The notes below the pieces were generated by a model, which had not been told where the DNA came from, searched no databases, and saw only the letters and a program-made list of their open reading frames with translations. Positions 34,885 to 47,187 of a stretch of 64,000 bases of DNA are shown in pieces. Position 1 is the stretch's first letter; each line of letters begins with the position of its first letter. Origin of the DNA: Ulota crispa. Lineage: Eukaryota > Streptophyta > Bryopsida > Orthotrichales > Orthotrichaceae. The stretch is taken from contig OY987247.1 of NCBI GenBank assembly GCA_963920765.1, positions 12,000,471-12,064,470 on the forward strand, in the 5' to 3' direction. Position numbers and translations under genes: made by a program.

Positions 34885-37800
34885 CTAGGCTCTAGGACTT
34901 TGTTTTAAGCCATAAAAAAATTTGTTTAGTTTGCAAACTCTGTTTTCTTGGCCACAAACCTCAAAGCCTGGTGGTTGTCGCATGTATACTTGCTCCTTCA
35001 GATATCCATGTAAAAATGTGGTTCTAACGTCCATGTGATGCATTCCCCATTGTTTTGTAGATGCAATGGCTATTATGGTTTGAATAGTTGCCCACTTAAT
35101 CACTAGGGCAAAGGTCCCTCTGAAGTCTATATCGTGTGTCTGTTCAAATCCACGCGCAACAACTTGCGCTTTCTTGCGGTTAGGTTCTCCATTGCATCCC
35201 AATTTAAGCTTGTATATCCATTTACAAGTTATTGCTCTTTTGCCTGGTTATAGAATGTCTAGAGTCCAGGTCTTGTTTTTGTTGATCGAGTCTATCTCTT
35301 TTGTCATTGCTAATCTCCATCTAGGGTCAACGAAGGTTTAACAAAACGTGAGTGGTTCTTTGTCATTGATAATCACGTCTTCAGGTGACTGCAATAAGAG
35401 GCAGGGTTTGGAGTCTTTGGTAGTGATGTACAGGTCATAGCCATCGAGACGTACACTCCGAGCACGAGGTCTGGCTGATCGCCAAAGTGGTGCTGGCTTA
35501 GGAGGTGACAAGGGATTAGGGAGACCGATTGTGGGAGGGTCTTCCTGTGGCTTGTCGCCAGGGGTGTCTGGTGGTGGCGAGATGAGGAATGGGTCTGTAT
35601 CATGTATGACTGTAGGAAAGGGTGATGGGGCAGGGCCAAGGTTGGGAGTGATCAGTTTGCTAGGGTTGTAAAGGATGTCGTCATAGAGGGGCTCTGTGGT
35701 TTCTAAGCACTTTGGGTCAAAGTTTGCTTCATCAAATCGAACGTCACGACTGATTATGATTGTCCTAGTGGCTGGGTTGTAGCATTTGTAAGCTTTGCTG
35801 TTTTCATCATATCCTACAAATATGGTAGGGATAGAGGTGGGGTCAAACTTCTTTTTTTTGGATGTGGAAATGTGGCAGTAGGCAATGCATCCTACAACTT
35901 GGAAGTGGCTGATGTTGGATTTGATGCCTGAGTATGCTTCTTGTGGTGTAATGAGTTGTAGGGCTCTAGTTGGAGATCAGTTTTGTATATAGTTAACTGT
36001 ATTTGCTACCTCCTGCCAAAAGTGTTTTGGGATTTGTGTGCCGGATACTACTGTACATATGGCTTTGAGCAAGGTTCTATTTTTCCTTTCTGCTACGCCA
36101 TTCTAGTGCGGTGAATAGCCTGCAGTGAGCTGCCAGTGAATACCCTTTGATTTGCAGTATTTAGTGAATTCCTGTGAGAGGTATTCCCCTCTGCAATCCA
36201 TATGAAGGGCTTGTATTTGGTGGGTGTATTCAACCAGTTTGTGGAATTCTTGGAATGCTACTAGGGTTTGCAACTTTTTTGCCAAAAAATACAACCATGT
36301 TTTTCTGGTGTAGTTGTCAATAAAGGTGAGGATATATCTATTGCCAATTCGAGAAGGTATTGGCATGGGTCCACATAAGTCTCTATGGACAAGCTGAAGG
36401 GGTTGGGATGTCATGGTGGTGAGTGTTTTGGGAATTTTATCCCTGGGCATCTTTTCTAACATGCAGGGACTACACACATGCTTGGTGAGGGGAAGATTTG
36501 GGGTACTTGTGACTAGGGAGCAATTTGTCATATGATATAGTGACTGAAAGTTGAGGTGGCCAATTTGCTGGTGCCACATTTCAAAGTCTTGTTGTGTTGG
36601 TGTAGGGGTGGTATTTGCCAAAAGTAATGCCTTGGGTTGTGTTGGTAGCAGGTGGCAAGCATGGGCGGACGTTGGAGATGTGGCAAGCTTTCTCTGCAAT
36701 CTGTATAGCTTGTTATGTATATCATGTGTGCTGTACAGAAAGACTTGGTTTGAGATCATGTTGTTGTATATGAGGTAGCGATTGGATGTAAACAAGATTT
36801 CATAGCCCAAATTGGTGAGCTTGCCAACTGAGAGAAGGTTAGTGGTTACACCTAGAAAGTAGAGAATGTTTGTGATCGTTTTTATTGCACCAGTAACACC
36901 AATAGTTTCTACACTACCTTTGCTTGCTATTGCTAGTAGGTGACCTCCGGTAGTCTTGATGTTGGTGGTGGGCGTAGGGAGAATGTTGGTGAGGAGCAGT
37001 GCATTGCCAGTGACATGAGATGATGCACTAGAATCCAAGAACCAAGGTTCTTCAATGCTGTTGGCGGTGATGCATGCGTTAACAATTTTGTACTATTCAT
37101 CTTTGACAAATGCAGAGATGCAATCCTTGGCGTGGGCGACTTCATCGTATGTATCGACTGGGTCATGGGTGTTGTCTTTGTCAACAGATTTGGTGATGTT
37201 GACTGCACGCGCTCGATCAGACTGGAGCTTGGCAATTTGGGCGGTGATGTGGATGAGTTGCTCTTCTAGCATGGCTTGCTTGCAATTGCGTGCAAAGTGG
37301 CCCCATTTTCCACATTTGTGGCACTGAGTAGTTGATGATGAGAACTGAGGGGTGCGGCCTGGCTGGGGTGCTTTGCTTGGAGTGTAGCTCCATCCGGGGC
37401 GGGTGAAACTGCGTCCTCCGCCGCAAGGTGTGAAGTTCCTAGCATAATGAACTTCCTCGTCTGGAGCATTGGTAGATTCTAACGCCTAGTTGTGTTTTTC
37501 CTGCAGAAGGAGACCTTCAAGGGCAGAGAACGTGGGAGATGGGACTATGCTTTTTTGAATTTGACAAAACACATAACAACTCCTAGGTAGGTTGGAAAGT
37601 GTCTGATCAACTAGATCTACATCAAAGATCTGTGCTCCGAGACATGCTAACTATGTGGTGATTGCATTGATCTCTTGCAAGAAATCAGCTACTCTACAAC
37701 CTTTGCCAAAGCGTAAGGAGTGAAATTTTTACTTAAGTGCTAGGCGGCAAGAGGAGCTATTGACATTGCACATAGCTTCCAGACGGATCTAAATCATGTG

Positions 37801-38531
37801 CGGGTCCTTTTAATGAACAATGCTGATAAGGATGTTATCTCTTACCGAAGCTATAATGATCCGACGTGCGCGGGCGTGGGGGTTGTATGCATGCTTGTCG
37901 TCTTGAGGAGGGGAGGAGTCGTCAACTACAGGTCTCTTCTCGGTGATGTCCAATGATGCAGTGGTGGAGGAGCTGCCTGTATCTGCAGGGGCTAGCATTT
38001 GGACATTGGGGAAGAGTTTCTCTTAATCGAGCACAGCTTTGATCTTATATTGCCAAAGGATGTAGTTTGACGATCTTGCAAGTTTCATGCTCTTGGGATT
38101 GTCTTGCACAGCAGGATCCATGATGTAGATATGAAGAGGTGGGATAACAAGAGTGGAGGGCGGCTGAAAAGAGGCAGGACTGTGATCGATGGCAGGGACT
38201 AGAGAGGAGAACGAGGACAGAAACAATTGTGCACTCTGGCACGACTAAGAGAAGCAATTGGAACTTGTGATAACCGCACATTCCGGCACAATTTGGAAGA
38301 CAAAACAAACTACGCACAATAGCTACTCTGTGGCCTGCGCTGATACCATGTAGACAATCAGTGTATCCTACACTGTTTGCTCTGATCTGACTGACGTGAA
38401 AGCCAAGTGAAAAGGAGACGCTTATATAATGACATGGTGTGACCTAATAGTGACCTAACTACATGAATGTAATACAAGATGAAATACGAGTGGATGATAA
38501 CCGAACTATGGGTTTGGGACATATTCTAGCA
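34885..38531 (-). mobile_element. Broken Ty1/copia LTR retrotransposon, 3' truncated
   Basis: Read on minus from right to left: an LTR candidate at about 38349-38531 starting TG, a primer-binding site complementary to the initiator Met tRNA at about 38337-38348, gag from about 38130 with a CCHC knuckle near 37320 (CHKCGKWGHFARNC), protease (FLDSSASSHVTG near 37035), integrase (GNRYILTFIDNYTRKTWLYF near 36340 and a GVAERKN block near 36100), and the start of reverse transcriptase (HHMDVRTTFLHGYLKEQVYM) ending near 34890. The order protease-integrase-RT is copia type. The rest of RT, RNase H and the 3' LTR are missing. It is a fossil with several breaks (more than five), moderately old since long stretches remain open. 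Confidence 0.9.
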
Positions 38532-38895
38532 GATAGTTTAGTTTTGATAATTGATTGCTTTGAAAGGCTAATAGTGAATACAAATGCTTGACAATTGGAG
38601 GACCTTAGGGTGGTCAGAGAGCAAGCAAGGCCAGATGCAGGCAGGCATTGATGGGAGTGAAGTAGAGCATATTGGCCAGGTGAAAAATAGCTAATTATCT
38701 CAAATTTGGTGATCGTGCAGAGCTCTTTGCATTAGAATGTGGATTTTTGGACATTTGAAACATTTTTTAATATTTATAAGGGGCGTTGATCTTGTCAATT
38801 AATGGAATCCATAGCACAATGAATTGCATTTGTTAGGATTTTTTTGCATTGTTGTTGTTTGTGCTAGATTGAGTCTTGCAATGTACTAGGGCTAG
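38532..38895. other. Intergenic, no supported gene
   Basis: AT-rich flank of the copia fossil, with nothing recognisable. Confidence 0.4.
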
Positions 38896-38973
38896 TGGTG
38901 GGCACATGTCACATCTAGGCACATGTCAGTACCGTATATATATATATATATATATAGTGACATGTGCCCACCA
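38896..38973. repeat. 17-bp perfect inverted repeat around a TA microsatellite
   Basis: TGGTGGGCACATGTCAC at 38896-38912 pairs exactly with 38957-38973. A further GGCACATGTCA lies in the loop, which also holds a run of TA dinucleotides. It may be a very short foldback element, or a hairpin that promoted TA expansion. Confidence 0.85.
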
Positions 38974-41235
38974 TAGTCCAATACAATACTATATTTGCAT
39001 CACAGCTGACTTATTTCTTTTGGGTTCGTTTTTAGAGTTTTGGGTAACTATTGCCAGATGCACATGACACTCTTTTTTGGCGTACGCCAGCAAATGCTAG
39101 CTCTAGCGCCTAGCGGGGTGACAGATTTTACATTAGCGGACTTGAGCCCTGCTAAGCTCCGCCAGCGTTCGCTTTTAAGTCACTCACACCCCACCACTTG
39201 GCCAGGTGGATGGCGTGTGGTAGGGCTCATTCTTGTCATGTGCCCTAACTATATATGTTCCACTCCACTTTCCGTACAATTAGGGAATGCATTTCATAGT
39301 GCACTTACTGCAATTCTTATAACTTTCATTATTAACTACAATGGATTAGTTGCATGTGGTGCGTCAAATGAATGAGGTATTCCATGAAGTACGGTAAGGC
39401 TTGTTTTCAATTCATGTCATTATTCTTCAATTTTGAACATTCTATGCACCCACTACAAAAAATATGAATTTTATTAAAAGATCTTATCTAACATAGTAAT
39501 TTTCTTGTGCTTGTCAATTTTGTTGTCATTACACTTGTATGCATGTTATTTTTGCCACCTAACCAATTGCATTAAAGAGTATAAAGTGCCATTGAAAATA
39601 ATTTCTTTGGAAATGACTTATTTAACCACATAAAACAATGTGAATATTGGCTTGGTTTGCATATATATTAAAATCCACGAGTAACTTGATTTAGGTGTCA
39701 ACATAAATTTGAAGCTACATAAAATCTTAGAAAGATACTTCTTTAGTATTTTAATTTTAGGAAAAGTTGTGTTAAAGGTTGCTCTTGCCATCAACAAAAA
39801 AATACTTAATTGTCCAAGGCAACCCAAATGCAATATTTAAGGTAGCCACACTCATGGGCGTGACGTCCCCATGGGCGTGACGTCCCCATGGGCGTTACTA
39901 ATAAAGTCAAGGTAGTTATGGGTACTAAAGTGATAGTTATAAGTGACAAAGTGATGGTTGTGTGTGACTCCGTGACCGTTTTGAGTACCCATCTCACTAT
40001 TTAAGAACCAACAAACCTTGTTTTTAGCATCTTTTACACATGGTTCTTACAATTTTAATGATTTTGGACTTTGAAAAATCTTTGTGAACAAATGTTTGCA
40101 ATTGAAACCTTGAAATTGATGCCAATATTTTTGATTTCCATTTCGTAACTTACAATATTTTTTTCAAAGTTAGTCAATTGTTTTACCTACTCCAAAACCC
40201 TTATTTCCACGCTTATGGGTGCGCCTACCTTAGTCGCCCTCAGACAGGAGCACAAACATTTGATAACAGAAAGATCGGGATACCCGGCACCTTAAACCCT
40301 GAACCCTCGATCCTTTCGACGAAGGGGAACACTGAGAACATAGGGAACAAGGGGAACACCAAACCGTTCCCCTGTCTATCGACGGTTTATGTTCCCGCGA
40401 TACTGCATCGGACGGCTACGAGGGCAGAAAACTTTTCTCCAAGGTCTCTCTCCTATTGGGAGCCACTCAGTTGACAAGGGCGAGGCTCATCCACAGACAA
40501 GCCCAGCCACTGCTCCTCTCTCGCACCAAAAGGGCCCCTTTTCCTTCTCTCCTATCAACGCACCCCTCCCATTTCCCGTTGTCCCTTTTCTGGTACGTGG
40601 AGAATTGCTCACCCCTGTTGCTCTTGTGCCGACCTCCCGCACGCACGTGATTACCTTATTCCACAGGTTTAGGGTTTAAGTTTAACCACCGACCCCTTCA
40701 ACTCAACTCATCTCAATTCCACATCACTCAACTTGAATCCCTTGCTTGAAGCAAATCCTTTGGTAAGATACTCACCACATTGTTCACAATTGTTTGGACC
40801 ACATTCAGCTCAGAATTGTTTGCAACTGTTGCTTAGCATGTTTCTGAACCGTTCATAGTACCAAACGCGCTTGGTTTTGCAATTTGGGTACATCACCACG
40901 CCGCTCATCTCTTCGTTGTTGATGTTTCTCAAGATTGCTTCCGGAGCTGTGCATTTCAATCTTCCTGAGAGCTTTTGTGGGTGACTGAAATTTGAGTTGT
41001 GCGTTACTGAAATTTGAGTGTATATTGGTGGTGGTGACGCAGAGATTGCGCTGTGACGGAGAATTTTGTGTTGGTTTTGTCAACGTGAGTGGTGTTTTGT
41101 GGAGTTGCTGATTCGCATTGTTGCTGCTCACGGTGAGTGAGAGAAGAGCTCAAATTGTTGCACTGCACTACCCTCCGTTAGACTTCGAGGATTCACCAGT
41201 AACTTAACTGCCTTTAGTTCGTTGTTCGCGAATTG
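38974..41235. other. Intergenic to 5' flank of the TypA gene; no supported gene
   Basis: The left half is AT-rich. A 17-bp unit (ATGGGCGTGACGTCCCC) is repeated about 2.5 times at 39854-39896. From about 40200 the DNA becomes GC-richer, with CT-rich blocks and a TTTAGGGTTTAAG telo-box-like motif near 40668-40680, as in many plant housekeeping promoters. Open frames (40178-40474, 40389-40679, 40853-41131 on minus) have no recognisable domain. Confidence 0.45.
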
Positions 41236-41440
41236 CCAGAGGTTTTGTACAGATTTTGCAGAGGTTTTTGCAGAGGTTTTTGCAGAGGTTTTTGCAGAGA
41301 TTTTGTAGAGGTTTTTGCAGAGATTTTGTAGAGATTTTGCAGAAATTTTGCGGAGCACATATTTTGTGGACGTTTTACGGAGCAGATATTTTGTGGAGAT
41401 TTTGCAGAGGTTTTGCGGAGGTTTTGTAGAGGTTTTTTTG
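41236..41440. repeat. Degenerate 12-13-bp tandem repeat (GCAGAGGTTTTT) in the TypA 5' region
   Basis: About 15 units of the type TTTTGCAGAGG / TTTTGTAGAG / TTTTGCGGAG follow each other up to about 80 bp before the TypA start codon, probably in the 5' UTR. Many units contain an AG after a T-rich run and so resemble splice acceptors. Confidence 0.85.
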
Positions 41441-41521
41441 GAAGTATGACGGTGAATTTGTCTGTCTGTGTGTGTTTGTGTTTTTCTTGCTCGCCAGGCA
41501 GCGTAGCAGCAGGCTCAGGCT

Positions 41522-44500
41522 ATGGCGGTGTCCATGGCGGCTTCAATGGCTGCTGCTGCTACTATATCGTTGCCGTCCGCCGCTGGCTCGCGGCTCGCTC
41601 TCTCGTCACCGTCATCTCCCGCCGCCGCGCGTCCGTGTCCCGCTTACTTGCGTGTGCTGCCATTGCTCGCCGCTCGCCCTAATTCCTGCTCTCCTTGCAG
41701 CTCAAGTGAGTCCTCGTCTCCCTCCAACCCTCGCAATTCCTCTAAGATAGGAGGCTCTAAAATGGAACACCTCCTCAAATGTACACTAGTTGTAAGGTTT
41801 GTACACCCATAAGCGTCAAACCAAGGGTTTTGAATATGATGAGTATCAATAAACAGCTAGCAAATTATAGGATCCTATTAGGAACAAAAATAATAATGAG
41901 TTTGCACTTTCGAATGTATTATTTGGATACTGTGAGAATAAGTTGTGAATTTTTACAGAGCAAACTGCCATTGCACCCAAAACCACTATTAAGATTTCAT
42001 GGTACACATGTTGTACATCCTTGTTATTACATCTATTCACTTCTACAGATTTTCCAAAGATTTCAGAGGTGATGGTTATAGGGCACAGTGGTGCTTATGG
42101 GTGTACATACTTTACATGTTTTTCATAGCCCTTTAACAATGTACAGGTGATGTACATTTGAGGAGGTGCTCCATTTTAGAGCCCTATGGCCTTTCCACTT
42201 CAAAATTTCATAACTAATTCCACAAAGCTCCAAAAAAATATGAAACAACTTGGGTTAGATGCCAAATCTTCTTGTCTTTCAAGGAAAATTCACTGAAAAG
42301 ATTTCAAGAAGTTTCACCTACCCAAAATTCAGTTTCAGTCCTTAGATGCTCCATTTATGAGCCTCCTACCTTACTTGTTACGTTTCTTTCCACTCTTCCA
42401 TTCTCTCTTGGGGGGTTTTTTTTTAATCCTAAACTTTGGTGCGTTTGCTTTGGCAGCCGCAAGCACGCGTGCGCGGCCTTGCAGTGCCGCGTTGAATGGA
42501 GGCAACGCAGTGAACACCGTGGATGAAGAGGAAGAGCTTCGACTGCAGGAAGAATCCACGACGCCAAAAGAAAAGAAGCTGAACCTCCGAACTGACGTTC
42601 GCAACATCGCCATTGTTGCTCATGTTGATCATGGCAAGACCACTCTCGTGGACGCCATGCTTCGACAAGCCAAGGTACAGCCTCACAATGCTCATGTGCC
42701 ACGTGGACCTTGCATTTCTAACTTCGCTGTGGAAGCAAAACCAGAAGTGAGAACTTTAGCTTTGCGAGGAGAAATTTGATTCTCACTGGCGTCGTGTGGT
42801 TTTAAAATTAGGTTTTCCGGGACAACCAAGCAGTTCAAGAGCGCATTATGGATTCCAATGATTTGGAGCGAGAGAGAGGGATTACTATTCTTAGCAAGAA
42901 CACTGCCATTCGGTATAAAGGTACCAAGATTAACATTATTGACACGCCCGGGCATTCGGACTTCGGTGGTGAAGTGGAGCGCGTTCTCAACATGGTCGAT
43001 GGTGTGCTCTTGCTGGTCGGTGCTTTTCCTTTGCAAATTTCTCAGCTTTTCATGTGCAAATTTTTAAGCTTTTCTTGTGCAAGTTTCCTCAGCTTTCGTG
43101 TTTAAGTTTCTTCAGCTTTTCCTCTGCAAAAGTCTTCAGCTTTTCTTGTGCAAGTTTCCTAAATCGTTTCCTGTGCAAGTTTCTTCAGCTTTCCTTTGCA
43201 AATTTTTAAGCTTTTCCTGTGCAAGTTTCTCTTCAGCTTTTCCTATGCAAGTTTCTTCAGCTCTCTTGTGCACGTTTCTTCAGCATTCCTGTGCTCGTAA
43301 CGTTAAAAAAGCACACACAGTCCGACCTTTGGCTTGGAATGACAAAACTCTTTGGCAAATCAGGTTGATTCTGTGGAAGGACCAATGCCGCAAACTAGGT
43401 TTGTACTGAAGAAGGCTTTGGAGCTTGGTCAGACTGTGGTGGTGGTTGTGAATAAGGTAGACAGGCCTTCAGCACGGCCTGACTACGTGGTCAACACCAC
43501 TTTCGAGTTATTTGTGGAACTGAATGCTTCCGATGAGCAGGTTCGTAAATCTTTGTGCAAATTTTGAAGTCTATAAGGATGTCATCACTTTACCTATCTC
43601 ATGACATGCGTTGGTTTTTATGGTATGAGACTGAGAGATCTTATCTTGTGCAGCTTTTGTTGGACTTTTTGTACATGGGCTAGAGTTTTTTTATTTACCT
43701 GTATTTTTTGTGTGTTTGTGGATTCTGTTGCAGTGTGATTTCCAAGTTGTGTACGCCAGTGGTATAAATGGGACGGCCGGATTGGAGCCAGATCAGCTGG
43801 CAACCGATCTGGAGCCGTTGTTTGAGTCGGTGATTCGGTGTATTCCAGAGCCTAAAGTTGACCTCGAAGGTCCTCTCCAGATGCTTGTATGCCTTCCCCG
43901 CCCCCCACTACTCTTACATTCTTTTATTTTTTTACAGTTTTAATGATTGTCAAGATGGGTCTAAGGCTTTAAAAATTGATTTGTACAATTTCTCTTCAGT
44001 TTACTGACATTATTTTCTCTTTTTTTCATTTTTTTGATGATATAAGATTACGAATTTGGATTATGATGAGCACAAGGGTCGTATTGCTATTGGACGCGTC
44101 CACGCTGGCCGCATTAGGAAAGGCATGGAATTGAAGGTAAAGTTCATTCTGTTTTTTGTTTTATTTTTTTGTTGTTTGCTCTACATTTTGATATTGAAAT
44201 TGCTCTATCTATTCCTTGAGAAGAGGTTCCTTTATTTCGCCTTTTGAAATTTGGATTGTTGTTCGAATACATAGGTCTGCACTCCAGATGACCGTTGCAG
44301 GAACGCCAAAGTGAACGAGCTTTTTGAATACGATAACTTTGCTCGAGTTCCAGCCAGTGTTGTTGAGGCTGGCGATATTTGTTGTCTCTCAGGAATCGAC
44401 GATGTTCTGGTATTGGTTCTAGCTCTCATCAGCTTCTAACAAAACACTACCTATTACCGTGCTTAAGTACTTGTTGATCTTTATTTCTACATTAAGGCTT

Positions 44501-47187
44501 TTTTGTTCTTTTTATTTTGAAAAGTGGCTTAGTTTTTAGAATTCAGATATTTTCTTTTTGTCATTTCAACCCTTTTTAATGTTTGTTTTGCATTGTGTGT
44601 TTCCACAGATTGGAGAAACTTTAGCTTGCAAGATAGATGGGATAGCACTGCCGACAATCACAGTTGAGGAGCCGACCGTAAGAATGTCGTTCTCAGTCAA
44701 CGTGTCACCTTTTGCTGGTAAAGAGGTACGGCTATTTTTACATTTTTTAACAATATTTTCTTAAAAGTTTTTTGTTGAGCTTTGTTTATAGAAAGGGTTA
44801 GAATCATAACTGGTAAGTTTTTATTTTGCACAGGGTAAGTACGTGACAAGTAGGAATTTGAGAGACCGGCTGTATCGAGAGTTGGAGAGGAACTTGGCTA
44901 TGAAGGTCGAAGATGGAGAAACTGCCGATACTTTCATTGTCAGCGGTCGTGGCACTTTGCACCTCACCATCCTCATTGAAAACATGTAAGTTTAAAAAAA
45001 ATGCTTTTTGTATTCAAACTTGAGTTATTATTTTTTTCTCAAAACTTTCACTACATATTATCATTTAAGGCCTAGATGTTCAAGTTTCATTTTGGTTTGT
45101 TTGTTTTGCAGGAGGAGAGAAGGTTATGAATTTATGATTGGGCCTCCGAAAGTTATTAACCGTGAAGTGAATGGCAAGAAGCTTGAGCCCTTTGAGGTAA
45201 AGTCATGCTTAACCATACTAACCCTGCAATGATAAACAGAACTTTCCATACAAACTTTTTCTTAATGATCTTTTTTTTTTGTAGAAACTTGTCCCAATAT
45301 CTCTATATTTGATTTAGTTAATATTATTTAGCTTATGTCTACTACTACATATGAGTTTTTCAACGGTGCTGTTTTAAATGTTGTTTTTGTGATTTTGCAG
45401 GATGCTATTGTGGAGGTTCGTGAAGAGTATGTAGGAGCAGTGGTGGACATGTTGGGCAAGCGCCGGGGTCAAATGTTGGATTTGTCAACTGCCGGGTAAG
45501 TTGAATTTGTCATTCTTTACATGTGTTCTCCTATGTATAGCCGTTCTAGTCGATTTTAGTCTATTTTAATTGTCATTAATTGAAATTTACTCTTTTTTGT
45601 TTTATCAGGTGTTTGCAAGTCAAGTTGAAGCTCTAGTGCTTGTTGTCTCGTTATCTCCGCTGGTTGTGTGAAAGTTTTTGCACGGATACATTCTTCTTAT
45701 AATTTGAATACGTTTTGGTCCATAGAAGTGTGTTTTTAATGCTTAAACTGGCAGTTTTTAGTATTATTTTTGACGCCGTGCAAATTCTGTAGGTCGGAGA
45801 ATACGACAGTGGTGAAGTACCGGATGCCGACACGTGGTTTACTTGGGCTGCGAAACGCCATTCTCACCGCCACTAGAGGCACTGCTATTCTGAACACCAT
45901 ATTTTTCGGTTATGATACGTGGGCTGGAGAGATAAGCACTCGTGAACAAGGATCTTTGGTAAGATACCGACACATCTCCTTCCAGTTTGTAACAGCCAAT
46001 TCAAAACTTGAACTTTATGATGTAGTATGGTCTTTCTTGTTTCAAAATCCCGACTCAAAACTTCATAGTATAATATCATCCTTCTAAGTGTATGAAAACC
46101 TACTCAAAACCTGAACTTTATGATGTAAAATCGTCCTTCTAGTTGGAAATCTTACTCAAAACTTGAACTTCGGGCTTTGATATCGTCTCTTCTAGTTACA
46201 AGTCTTGCTCAAATTTTGAATTTTATGGTTTACTACTACTGTAGCACAGATGTGAATTTTGCTTACTTTTTCTGCAAAGCAATGATCTTTCTCTGGAAAT
46301 ATCTGTGTTTTTTTGCTTGTACTGCAAGCATTTATCAATAAAGGATTCATTATGAGAAGATGGAGTAATTGCCTGAGGGGGTTGGGTTGGACAGGTGGCC
46401 TTTGAGACGGGACCGACAACCTCGTATGCGTTGTTCAGTTGCCAGGACAGAGGCAACCTGTTTTTGGCACCGGGGGTGCCGGTATACAAGGGCCAAATCA
46501 TTGGCATTCATCAAAGGCCCGGAGACTTAAGTTTAAATGCGTGCAAAAGGAAGGCTGCAACCAACGTACGCTCCAACAAAGAGGCTACAGGTACTTCTTG
46601 CTCTTTCTCTTCCGCTTGGCCTTAAACTTTAAGAAGAAATAGTTTTGTGGTGAACTGGCATTATATATTTTTCCGCCCAAAGCATCGTTGAGTTGCTTTT
46701 AGAGAGGATCACTCTTTCATTGTTCTTTGCATGCAGAGAAAAGATAGTTTAAATATTAGAGTAGGCTCACTCCGTGTTTTGTGTGACTGCATGGTCATAA
46801 AGCCTTTCTCCAACTTGTTGCCGATCTTTGATCTGATTCGTTTTAGTTGTACTCACCTATGAATGTTCGTTTCTTCGTTCTTCTAAAACGTGTTGGTCAA
46901 ATTTTCAGCCCCTAACAACAACAATAAAATATTCTACCTCTTGTATTTTTGTGTAAGAAACTTTCAAGCTTATTGAATAATGTCATATGTTGAAGTTATG
47001 GTACGCTCTAATACTGGATCTCTAACCAAAAAATTGATTTCTTTTGGTGTGTGCAGTTGTTTTGGCATCCCCAATAGAGCTGAGCTTGGATGATTGTGTG
47101 GAGTACATTCAGGAAGATGAACTTGTGGAGGTGACTCCCCAGAGCATTCGAATGTGTAAAAACCCGAAGTTGCTCAAGAAGCGGTAG
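41522..47187 (+). CDS. typA: Chloroplast TypA/BipA translational GTPase, 14 exons, 700 aa
   Basis: Exons 41522-41705, 42457-42674, 42812-43015, 43364-43540, 43734-43886, 44047-44136, 44275-44409, 44609-44725, 44834-44985, 45112-45196, 45401-45495, 45793-45958, 46395-46590 and 47057-47187 join in phase to 700 residues. The first ~70 residues are rich in Ser, Ala, Pro and Arg and are a plastid transit peptide. The GTPase domain has AHVDHGKTT at 116-124, DTPGH at 178-182 and NKVD at 232-235. EF-G-like domains follow ([11 protein letters not shown], then [17 protein letters not shown]), then the TypA-specific C-terminus ([36 protein letters not shown]). The length fits plant homologues (about 675 in Arabidopsis SVR3, from memory). 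It binds ribosomes and acts in plastid rRNA processing, translation and stress tolerance. The donor after exon 3 (GTCGGT) is weak but fixed by the protein match. Confidence 0.95.
41750..42184. mobile_element. MITE in TypA intron 1, with a third isolated end
   Basis: Inverted ends GGCTCTAAAATGGA.CACCTC and CTCAAATGTACA occur at 41752 onward and as complement up to 42184. TA on both sides (41748-41749, 42185-42186) would fit a Tc1/mariner-type TA duplication, given a 2-base indel in the left end. A third, diverged copy of the end (complement of TAGGAGGCTCATAAATGGAG) lies at about 42345-42370, suggesting either a second decayed element or an internal rearrangement. It is fully intronic. Confidence 0.75.
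43021..43300. repeat. ~24-bp degenerate tandem repeats in TypA intron 3
   Basis: About ten units of the type AGCTTTTCCTGTGCAAGTTTCTTC run from just inside the donor to about 60 bp before the acceptor. Units vary by single bases and short deletions. Many contain TTTCTTCAG, an acceptor-like motif, but the protein match fixes the real acceptor at 43363. Confidence 0.88.

Noticed and set aside
41413-41750. Alternative plus frames overlapping TypA exon 1
   Set aside because: Only the frame starting at 41522 joins in phase to the GTPase domain and gives a plastid transit peptide.
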